A stretch of DNA of 11,559 nucleotides from an uncultured Subdoligranulum sp. (lineage in GTDB: Bacteria; Bacillota_A; Clostridia; Oscillospirales; Ruminococcaceae). The translations under genes were made by a program, and so were the position numbers. Of this stretch, positions 5,790 to 11,559 are shown in pieces; the first letter of the stretch is position 1, and each line of letters opens with the position of its first letter. The stretch covers positions 1 through 11,559 of the forward strand of contig NZ_CALADU010000118.1 in assembly GCF_937890665.1 (NCBI RefSeq), read 5' to 3'. The notes beneath the pieces are model-generated. The model saw only the letters and a list, made by a program, of their open reading frames with translations. It was not told where the DNA came from and did no database searches.

Positions 5790-6854
5790 TTATTTGTCTT
5801 TCTCGCGAACGCTTTCGGGAACGATCTCGCCGGACATGATTTTTTCTTTGCTTTCTTCCACGGCTTCCTTTACGCCGTCCTTGTAGGTGACCTTGCCGGT
5901 GGTATCAAACTCAAAGCCGGCGCCGCCGGTGCGGTTCATCGAGAAGGCCTCGGTCTTGCCGCCCTCAAAGGTGCCCTGCGCGTAGTCCGTCATGGCCGCG
6001 TAGACCCAGGTGTCGTAGGGCGTGATCTGGCTGCCCAAAACCTGACCGGGCAGCACATCGCTCTGGTCGATGTCACAGCCGATGACGTAATGGCCGGCGC
6101 TCAGCTCTTCGGCGGCTTCAAAGACGCCCAGACCGGTCTTGGCAGCTACCTGATACACCACATCATAGCCGGAGTTGTACAGCGTCAAGGCAAGCTCCTT
6201 GCCCTTGGCGGGGTCTTCGAAGGTGCCGGCGTAGACGATGGAAACTTCAATGTCGGGGCGGGCGGCCTTGGCACCGTCCTCGTATCCGGCGGCGTAGCGG
6301 TTATTCTGCGCCATGTCCTGCCCGATGACCGCGCCGATCTTGCCGGTCTCAGACATCAGGGCGGCGGTAACACCGGCCAGATAGGAACCTTCCTGTTCTT
6401 TGTTGGCGGAACCCAGTACGTTGGGAATGTCATTGATCTCGCCATTCATCGAGAAGAAGAGGGTGTCGGGGTATTCCGGCGCCACCGTGCAGACGGCGTC
6501 CACCAGCTCGGGCTGCAGGCAGACCAGCAGGCCGTAGCCCTCCTGCGCCATGGAGCGCAGCGTTTCCTCGTATTCGCCGACTTGTACCTCGACGACCTGC
6601 GTTTCGATGCCGTATTCCTCGGCGGCGGAAGTAAAGCCGGAATAGCACAGGTCGGTGACCGAGCCGTCACCCAGCGCCTGCGGGGTAATGAAGGCGGCCT
6701 TCAGGTCACTGGCGGGGGCAGCGGAGGTCTGGCTTTCGGCGGCGCCTTCGCTGGTGGCGGTAGAAGTGCTGGACGTAGAACTGGCCGTGGAAGAGCAGGC
6801 ACAGAGTGACGCCAGCATCGCAGCGGACAAAACGGATGCAAGCAGTTTTTTCAT
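5790..6854 (-). CDS. BMP/PnrA-family substrate-binding lipoprotein of a nucleoside-type ABC transporter
   Basis: The 354-residue protein captures substrate outside the cell for the ABC permeases encoded upstream. It starts with a lipoprotein signal peptide: MKK, a hydrophobic run, then SLCAC with the lipidated Cys20. A Ser/Thr/Ala-rich linker to about residue 50 follows. The rest is the BMP family (Med/TmpC/PnrA): GDGSVTDLCYSGF (62-74), GSANKEQEGSYLAGV (148-162), TGKIGAVIG (170-178), YQVAAKTGLGVFEAA (234-248) and IGCDIDQ (258-264). In characterised PnrA-type proteins, acids matching Asp63 and Asp261 contact the nucleoside; that mapping is inferred here. AGGAGG (6863-6868) lies eight bases before the ATG. 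Known family members bind purine nucleosides, but the nearby amidohydrolase makes allantoin or another ureide an alternative. It is the last gene before the hairpin at 5743-5770. Confidence 0.93.
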   Translation of the reverse strand: MKKLLASVLSAAMLASLCACSSTASSTSSTSTATSEGAAESQTSAAPASDLKAAFITPQALGDGSVTDLCYSGFTSAAEEYGIETQVVEVQVGEYEETLRSMAQEGYGLLVCLQPELVDAVCTVAPEYPDTLFFSMNGEINDIPNVLGSANKEQEGSYLAGVTAALMSETGKIGAVIGQDMAQNNRYAAGYEDGAKAARPDIEVSIVYAGTFEDPAKGKELALTLYNSGYDVVYQVAAKTGLGVFEAAEELSAGHYVIGCDIDQSDVLPGQVLGSQITPYDTWVYAAMTDYAQGTFEGGKTEAFSMNRTGGAGFEFDTTGKVTYKDGVKEAVEESKEKIMSGEIVPESVREKDK

Positions 6855-6882
6855 GGGTTTTTCCTCCTGTTGATAAAATTCA

Positions 6883-6902
6883 TCTGGAATGCAAGTTCCA
6901 GA
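6883..6902 (-). other. Intercistronic stem-loop before the BMP lipoprotein gene
   Basis: TCTGGAA and TTCCAGA form a perfect 7-bp stem with a 6-base loop in the 60-base gap between the second permease gene and the lipoprotein gene. It lacks a directly following U-run, so it is not a good terminator. Stem-loops placed between transporter components and the more abundant binding protein can protect the downstream message, and that role is inferred here. It could also be a short operator palindrome. Confidence 0.45.
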
Positions 6903-6914
6903 ACCGTACGAAGA

Positions 6915-7802
6915 TTAGAGCTGTTCCTGTTGCGGTTTGCGGATGAACACACAGGCCAACACCGCCAGATAGGGGATCATCAGGACCAATTCCGAGGCGA
7001 TGGTGCCCTGCAGCTGTACTTGGTTGCCCACAGCCTCGGCAAAGCCGAAGAGCAGCGTGATGAAGAGGACCAGTGCCGGGCGGCGGTTGGAGAACATCAG
7101 CGCGCCCAAGGCGATGTAGCCCTTGCCGACGGTCATGCCTTCCGAGAACATGGAGAGGAAGCCGATGGACAGTTGGCTGCCTGCCAGTGCGCAGAGGACG
7201 CTGGCGATCATGATGCAGCTGATTCGGGTGCGGGGGATCGAGATACCAACGGCCTTGGCGGCCTCGGGGCTGGCACCGCAGGCCAGCACATGCAGGCCGT
7301 AGGCGGTACGGTAGATCAGCACCGCGGCCAGCGCCACGCTGATAAATGCCGCATAGACGATCCAGGTCTGTTCCCGGAACAGGCTGCCGATGACGGGGAT
7401 CTGGCTCAGCAGCGGGATGGTGATTTTCGGGATCTCGGGGATGTCAGGGGAAACAAAGGAACCCGTTTGATGGAAAACCATGCGCAGCAGATAGACGGTA
7501 AGTCCGTCGATCAGGAAGTTGATGGCAAACCCCACCACCAACTCAATGGCGCTCATCTTCATGGTGATCCAGATGAAGAACCAACCCAGCAGGACGCTGG
7601 CGGCGATGGCAGCCAATACGCCGATGCCCCAGCTCTGGAAATAGTACCCGGCAATGACCGAGAAGAAACAGGCCAAGAGCATCTGTGCCTCCAGAATGAT
7701 GAAGGTGATGCCTGCGCAGTCGCAGAACAGCGCGCCTACGGCGGCCAGCAGAATCGGTGCGGAATACCGCATGGTCGCCCCCAGCAGAAGTTCAAGATTC
7801 AT
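6915..7802 (-). CDS. BMP-type nucleoside ABC transporter permease, second subunit
   Basis: This 295-residue integral membrane protein belongs to the branched-chain/ribose-type permease family (COG1079, NupQ-like). It should pair with the neighbouring permease to form the channel. Hydrophobic segments run through almost the whole protein. The cytoplasmic coupling loop GLHVLACGASPEAAKAVGIS and the segment SEGMTVGKGYIALGALMF match the family. The usual NIGLEGxM motif near the N-terminus is changed: residues 31-41 read GITFIILEAQM, with only the Glu kept. The ATG at 7802 is preferred to one eight codons upstream because AAGGAGG lies eight bases before it and the protein then begins like its relatives. 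The start overlaps the end of the other permease gene by 11 bases. The gene is otherwise intact. Confidence 0.92.
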   Translation of the reverse strand: MNLELLLGATMRYSAPILLAAVGALFCDCAGITFIILEAQMLLACFFSVIAGYYFQSWGIGVLAAIAASVLLGWFFIWITMKMSAIELVVGFAINFLIDGLTVYLLRMVFHQTGSFVSPDIPEIPKITIPLLSQIPVIGSLFREQTWIVYAAFISVALAAVLIYRTAYGLHVLACGASPEAAKAVGISIPRTRISCIMIASVLCALAGSQLSIGFLSMFSEGMTVGKGYIALGALMFSNRRPALVLFITLLFGFAEAVGNQVQLQGTIASELVLMIPYLAVLACVFIRKPQQEQL

Positions 7803-8877
7803 GTTCAAGCCCTCCTTGTTTTGCAAGCTTGCCCGGGAGCTTTACCCGATCCAGCAGATGGGCGAACGCCTTGGCGGATACAAAGCAGATGATCGTACAC
7901 TGGATGACCACTGCCACCGCGCGGGAAACGCTGGTGGTGCGTTCCACCGTCAGGGAACCGGCTTTCAGGAAGCCCATAAAGATGGAGCCGATCAGGGTGC
8001 CGATGGGCGAACAACTGCCCAGCAGCGAGGAGAGGATGCCGTTGGTGGCAAAGTCGCCCACAAAGCGGCTCTCGAAGCAGTACCGCACGCCCATGATCTC
8101 GGTGGCGCCGCCCAGACCGGCGATGGCGCCGCTGAGCAGGATGACACCGATGCGGGAGGCCAGCACATTGACGCCGCCGTATTTGGCAAAGCGGGGGTTG
8201 ATGCCGCAGATCTCGAATTCATAGCCCAGTTTGGTTTTGCGGATCAGCACCCAGTACAGGCCTACCACCACCAGCGCGATGATCAGCGCGGTAGAAACGC
8301 TGGTTCCGGAGATCAGGGTAGCCAGACGGCCCTGTTCGGCGATCATGTCGGTTTTGATGGTGGCGCCTCGGTTGCCGCTGGCCAGAAAAACGTTGTGGAC
8401 CAGATAATCGGTCAGATACATGGCCACATAGTTCAACATCATGCAGGGGACTACTTCACTGCTGCCAAAAAATACCTTGGCCAAAATGGGCGGCAGCGCC
8501 CAGATCATGCCCACCAACATGCTGGACACCAGCATCAGGGGGATCAGGACGGGGGCGGGCAGGTCGGTGCAGGTAACGCCGATGATGGCCGCTGCCAGAC
8601 CACCCATATACATCTGGCCTTCCACGCCCATGTTAAAGACGCCGCCTTTGAAGGCGATGGAGGCCGCCGTGCCGGCAAAGATCAGCGGGATGGTCCAGCG
8701 GATGCTGGATGCGAGGGAGAAGGTGGACCCGCAGGCACCGCGAATCAGGGCGGCATAGATCTCCAGCGGGTCGTTTCCGGTGGCCAAGATCAGGACGGCG
8801 CCCACAAGGATGCCGAACAGAATCGCCATAATGGCGGTCTTGGCGCTGATCGGAGTGGGTCTGTATGTAAAATTCAT
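7792..8877 (-). CDS. BMP-type nucleoside ABC transporter permease, first subunit
   Basis: The 361-residue membrane protein belongs to the NupP-like permease family (COG4603). The first long hydrophobic helix starts near residue 13. The family motif FNMGVEGQMYMGG is at residues 81-93, intact here unlike in the partner permease. A cytoplasmic loop, GYEFEICGINPRFAKYGGVN, is the expected contact with the ATPase, and several further transmembrane segments follow. The last residues are polar. The ATG overlaps the stop of the ATPase gene in an ATGA arrangement (8874-8877). AGGAGG (8885-8890) lies seven bases upstream, so translation is coupled. With the ATPase, the second permease and the lipoprotein it makes a complete importer. 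The substrate is probably a nucleoside, nucleobase or related ureide; family membership alone does not separate these. Confidence 0.93.
   Translation of the reverse strand: MNFTYRPTPISAKTAIMAILFGILVGAVLILATGNDPLEIYAALIRGACGSTFSLASSIRWTIPLIFAGTAASIAFKGGVFNMGVEGQMYMGGLAAAIIGVTCTDLPAPVLIPLMLVSSMLVGMIWALPPILAKVFFGSSEVVPCMMLNYVAMYLTDYLVHNVFLASGNRGATIKTDMIAEQGRLATLISGTSVSTALIIALVVVGLYWVLIRKTKLGYEFEICGINPRFAKYGGVNVLASRIGVILLSGAIAGLGGATEIMGVRYCFESRFVGDFATNGILSSLLGSCSPIGTLIGSIFMGFLKAGSLTVERTTSVSRAVAVVIQCTIICFVSAKAFAHLLDRVKLPGKLAKQGGLEHES
7811..7817 (-). promoter_or_regulatory. Ribosome binding site that decides the start of the second permease
   Basis: AAGGAGG on the minus strand is eight bases before the ATG at 7802 and lies inside the last codons of the first permease gene. 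An earlier in-frame ATG at 7826 would lie upstream of this site and so is less likely to be used. Confidence 0.8.
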
Positions 8878-10397
8878 ACGGTTTCCTCCTTTACGACGCC
8901 CGCCATCAGCAGGCCGATTTCCTCTTCGCTGGTGCGCAGGGGATCCACTTCGCCCACGAAGCGGCCTTTGTAGATGACCAGCACCCGGTCGCTCAGCGAC
9001 ATGATCTCGGACAGTTCGTTAGAGACCAGCAGCACGGCGTTGCCTTGGTTGCGGTGGGTGATCAGGGTATCGTGGATGTACTCGGTAGCGCCGATGTCAA
9101 CGCCGCGGCTGGGTTGGGCGGCGATCAGGACGGACGGCGACAGCGACAATTCCCGCGCTACGATCAATTTTTGCAGGTTGCCGCCCGAAAGAGAAAGGGC
9201 ATCGTTCATGATGTTGTCTGTCTTGACGGTGAACTGCCGTACATACTGCCAGGTGCGTTCCCGGGCCTTTTTGTAGTTGATGAATACGGCACCGGCAAAA
9301 TCCCGCAGGCGGTAGCCGGTCATGATAAAGTTGGCCAAAATGGTGGCGCCTACGGCGGCACCGGTCAGTTGGCGATCCTCGGGGATGCAGCCCAGACCAT
9401 CCTCCCGGCGGACCCGGGTGCTGGTGCTGGGCGGCACCGGATGGCCTTCGATGGTGATTTGGCCTTGATAGTCGGTGGTCATGCCGGTCAAAATGTCGAT
9501 CAATTCGGACTGGCCGTTGCCCTGCACACCGGCGATGCCCAAAATCTCGCCCTTGTGCAGCTCGAAAGAAACGTTGTCCAGCATTTTGACGCCCCATTTG
9601 TCCACGTAGGAAAGCCCCTGCGCGGCCATGGCCACCTGAGTCTGGTCGGTTTTGGCCTTTTCCCGGGGTTCGCTGAGCTGGCGTCCCACCATCATTTCCG
9701 CAATAGCTTGTTCGTTGGTCTCGCTGGTTTTTACGTGACCGGTCATCTTGCCCAACCGCAGCACCAAGATCTCGTCGGTGATCTGCATGATCTCGTTGAG
9801 CTTGTGGGTGATCAGGATGATGCTCTTGCCGGCATTGCGCAGCTCCACCAGCGTTTCAAACAGTTTTACGATCTCCTGCGGGGTCAGAACGGCGGTGGGC
9901 TCGTCCATGATCAGCAGGTCGGCGCCCAGATACAGGGCTTTCAGAATCTCTACCCGCTGCTGTAAGCTGACAGGAATATCCTTGATGAGGGCCCGAGGGG
10001 GAACTTCCAGTTTGTATTCCCGGCCCAGATCTTCCACCACCTTCTCGGCCCGGCGCAGATCCAGCAGCCCGCTCTTTTTCTTGATGGGTTTGCCCAAAAT
10101 CATATTCTGCGCCACGCTGAGGGTGGGGACCAGCGCAAAATGCTGGTGCACCATCCCGATGCCTTGATGGATGGCATCCCGGGGGCTTTTAAAATGTACG
10201 GGCTGGCCGTCGATCAGGATCTCGCCGTCGTCCGGCTCATACATGCCGTACAGCATCCGCATCAGCGTCGTTTTGCCTGCGCCGTTTTCTCCAATCAGGC
10301 CGTAAATTTTGCCCGACTCGATTTTGAAATCCACATGGTCGTTGGCAACCAAGGAACCGAATACCTTGGTGAGCTGCCGCAGCTCTATCTGCTTCAT
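8874..10397 (-). CDS. BMP-type nucleoside ABC transporter ATP-binding protein with two ATPase domains
   Basis: This 507-residue cytoplasmic protein (COG3845, NupO/RbsA type) powers the importer. Domain 1 has Walker A GENGAGKT (36-43), Q-loop HQHF (84-87), a weak signature VSLQQR (143-148), Walker B LLIMDEPT (161-168) and the switch His198. Domain 2 has a degenerate Walker A GVQGNGQS (290-297), where Gln replaces the usual Lys, a canonical signature LSGGN (403-407) and the Walker B region VLIAAQPSRGVD (423-434), where Gln428 replaces the catalytic Glu. This split between a weak signature in one half and weak Walker motifs in the other is normal for sugar/nucleoside ATPases of this type, so it is not decay. 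The ribosome site AGGAG (10407-10411) is nine bases before the ATG and overlaps the end of the amidohydrolase gene, which ties the enzyme and the transporter to one transcript. Confidence 0.95.
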   Translation of the reverse strand: MKQIELRQLTKVFGSLVANDHVDFKIESGKIYGLIGENGAGKTTLMRMLYGMYEPDDGEILIDGQPVHFKSPRDAIHQGIGMVHQHFALVPTLSVAQNMILGKPIKKKSGLLDLRRAEKVVEDLGREYKLEVPPRALIKDIPVSLQQRVEILKALYLGADLLIMDEPTAVLTPQEIVKLFETLVELRNAGKSIILITHKLNEIMQITDEILVLRLGKMTGHVKTSETNEQAIAEMMVGRQLSEPREKAKTDQTQVAMAAQGLSYVDKWGVKMLDNVSFELHKGEILGIAGVQGNGQSELIDILTGMTTDYQGQITIEGHPVPPSTSTRVRREDGLGCIPEDRQLTGAAVGATILANFIMTGYRLRDFAGAVFINYKKARERTWQYVRQFTVKTDNIMNDALSLSGGNLQKLIVARELSLSPSVLIAAQPSRGVDIGATEYIHDTLITHRNQGNAVLLVSNELSEIMSLSDRVLVIYKGRFVGEVDPLRTSEEEIGLLMAGVVKEETV

Positions 10398-10402
10398 AGC
10401 GC

Positions 10403-11559
10403 TTATCTCCTACTTTCTACCAGTCGTCCGCAGCCGGCTTCGCACAGGATCGCACCCTCGTGGTATACGTGGATGCCGCGTACAAAGGTGTCCGTCACCT
10501 TGCCTTTCAGTGCCATGCCCTGATAGGGCCCCTTGGCGCTTTTCGTCTTGGAGAAGGACTGCAGACCGTCGTAGGTCCATTGCCGTTCCGGGTCGATGAG
10601 GATGATGTCCGCATCGGCGCCGGGGGTCAGGGTGCCTTTGCGGGGGCTCAGACCCAAGATCTTGGCGGCGTTGCCGGAGGTCAACTGGGCCAGCCGGGTC
10701 CAAGGCAGTCCGCGTTTGTGTACGCCCTCGGTGATCATGGCGGCCAGCATCACGTCGTTGCAGCCGAACCCGCAGTATTCCTGCCAGAAATCCCCCTGCT
10801 GGACCTTCTCCGCGTCGGTGAAGGGGCCATGGTCCGAGCCCAGCACATCGATGGTGCCGTCCAGCACGTAGTTCCACAACTGTTCCACGTTTTCCCGGCT
10901 GCGGAAGGGCGGCGTACACTTGGCAAAGGACTTTTTCTCCCGCAGAACGTTGCGGTCGAAGATCAGGTAATGGGGGCAGGTTTCGATGTACAGGTGAGCG
11001 CCGTCGTTGCGGGCGTCCCGCAGCAGTTTGGCGCCTTGATGGATGGTGGTGTGGCAGACCAGTACCCGGGCGCCGGTGGCCTTGGCAAAAACGGCGATCC
11101 GCTGGTCGGCGTCGTATTCGGTCCACCAGGGCCGTGCGTCGTCGAACATCGCTTCATCCTGACAGCCGATGGCGGAATAGTGCTTGCAGCCAAAATCGGC
11201 GGCTTCCGCGTTTTCGGCGTGCAGAGCGATCAGTCCGTTGAAGGAGGCCGCCTGCCGCATACCGTCCACCAAGTACCCGTCGGTGATGCGGGGGTATTCC
11301 TTGGTGGCAAAGCACATAAAACCTTTAAAGCCGATGCAGCCCAAATCATTCATCGTGGGTATGTCGGGGATGCTGTCGGGGATCAGACCGCCCCACAGGG
11401 CGAAATCCACCACCGAGTTGCGCTGGGCCACTTCTACCTTTTTCTCGAAGTTTTCCCGGTTGATGGTGGCCGGCACCGAGGGCAGCGGCATATCACAGAT
11501 GGTGGTGATCCCGCCGGAGGCAGCGCTTTGCGAACCGCAGAACCAGTCCTCCCGGTAGT
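10403..11559 (-). CDS. Allantoinase-like cyclic amidohydrolase (5' end outside window)
   Basis: The protein belongs to the dihydroorotase/allantoinase/hydantoinase branch of the amidohydrolases, which open cyclic amides with two metal ions. The frame is open to the window edge, so only the last ~384 residues are visible; the N-terminal HxH metal pair is beyond it. Counting from the internal Met at 11491, the remaining ligands are Lys56 (GFKGFM, to be carboxylated), His91 (LHAENA), His147 (VCHTTIHQG) and Asp220 (GSDHGPF). The 56- and 73-residue spacings between the last three match those recalled for E. coli AllB (His186, His242, Asp315). Upstream, GGITTICDMPLPSVPAT and ETCPHYLIFD also fit allantoinase. 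It lies five bases from the ABC ATPase gene, suggesting that its substrate or product is what the transporter moves. Hydantoinase or dihydropyrimidinase remains possible; dihydroorotase is less likely in this setting. Confidence 0.85.
   Translation of the reverse strand, partial: YREDWFCGSQSAASGGITTICDMPLPSVPATINRENFEKKVEVAQRNSVVDFALWGGLIPDSIPDIPTMNDLGCIGFKGFMCFATKEYPRITDGYLVDGMRQAASFNGLIALHAENAEAADFGCKHYSAIGCQDEAMFDDARPWWTEYDADQRIAVFAKATGARVLVCHTTIHQGAKLLRDARNDGAHLYIETCPHYLIFDRNVLREKKSFAKCTPPFRSRENVEQLWNYVLDGTIDVLGSDHGPFTDAEKVQQGDFWQEYCGFGCNDVMLAAMITEGVHKRGLPWTRLAQLTSGNAAKILGLSPRKGTLTPGADADIILIDPERQWTYDGLQSFSKTKSAKGPYQGMALKGKVTDTFVRGIHVYHEGAILCEAGCGRLVESRR

Noticed and set aside
5766..8973. 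Several 300-440-codon open frames on the plus strand opposite the lipoprotein and permease genes
   Set aside because: They mirror the codon pattern of the minus-strand genes, are rich in Gly, His, Gln and Asp with no motif, and lack ribosome sites in good positions.
9045..9965. A plus-strand open frame of about 300 codons opposite the ABC ATPase
   Set aside because: The minus strand encodes a full, motif-complete ATPase here; the plus frame has no family resemblance.
8874..10397. Decayed second ATPase domain (Gln in place of the Walker A Lys and of the catalytic Glu)
   Set aside because: This asymmetry is standard in RbsA/NupO-type double ATPases and is not a sign of a broken gene.

Overview
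The window looks like a GC-rich chromosome segment from an anaerobic Firmicute, most likely a gut member of the class Clostridia (Oscillospiraceae/Ruminococcaceae type). The evidence is the strong AGGAGG-type ribosome sites, C/G-rich third codon positions, the glpK / FAD oxidoreductase / FAD oxidoreductase / DUF1667 gene set, and a BMP-type nucleoside ABC transporter. The lineage is inferred from style and gene content, not from a marker gene. Coding density is very high. The longest gap without a gene is about 124 bases, between the two convergent operons. No tRNA, rRNA, CRISPR array, insertion sequence or phage gene was seen.

Bases 1-3721, plus strand: a glycerol dissimilation operon. It holds the C-terminal part of glycerol kinase, a GlpA-like FAD dehydrogenase with a C-terminal four-cysteine BFD-type [2Fe-2S] domain, a second FAD/NAD-type disulfide-oxidoreductase-like protein in the GlpB position, and a small DUF1667 protein. 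The DUF1667 N-terminus carries a C-x2-C-x3-C...C pattern resembling the [4Fe-4S] segment of molybdopterin oxidoreductases. Together they probably phosphorylate glycerol and oxidise glycerol-3-phosphate, passing electrons through flavin and Fe-S centres. The last two genes are tightly spaced. The operon ends at a perfect 17-bp-stem hairpin that serves both strands.

Bases 3846-11559, minus strand (read right to left): a probable ureide/purine-derived nutrient locus. It starts with an allantoinase-like amidohydrolase (5' end outside the window). Next come a two-domain ABC ATPase, two ABC permeases that overlap by a few bases, and a BMP/PnrA-type substrate-binding lipoprotein, followed by a hairpin. 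Beyond the hairpin are an NHL-type beta-propeller protein and a DeoR-family regulator whose ribosome site lies inside the propeller gene.

The most interesting point is the propeller protein. It keeps, in order, the residues expected for the active site of peptidyl-alpha-hydroxyglycine alpha-amidating lyase (PAL): Arg60, His88, Tyr193, His225, Arg240 and His307. PAL chemistry releases glyoxylate from an N-acylated alpha-hydroxyglycine. Ureidoglycolate lyase chemistry in allantoin breakdown is closely analogous. Finding a PAL-like protein a few genes from an allantoinase-like enzyme and a nucleoside-family importer suggests, as a hypothesis only, a ureide import and degradation module in which a PAL fold does the glyoxylate-releasing step.
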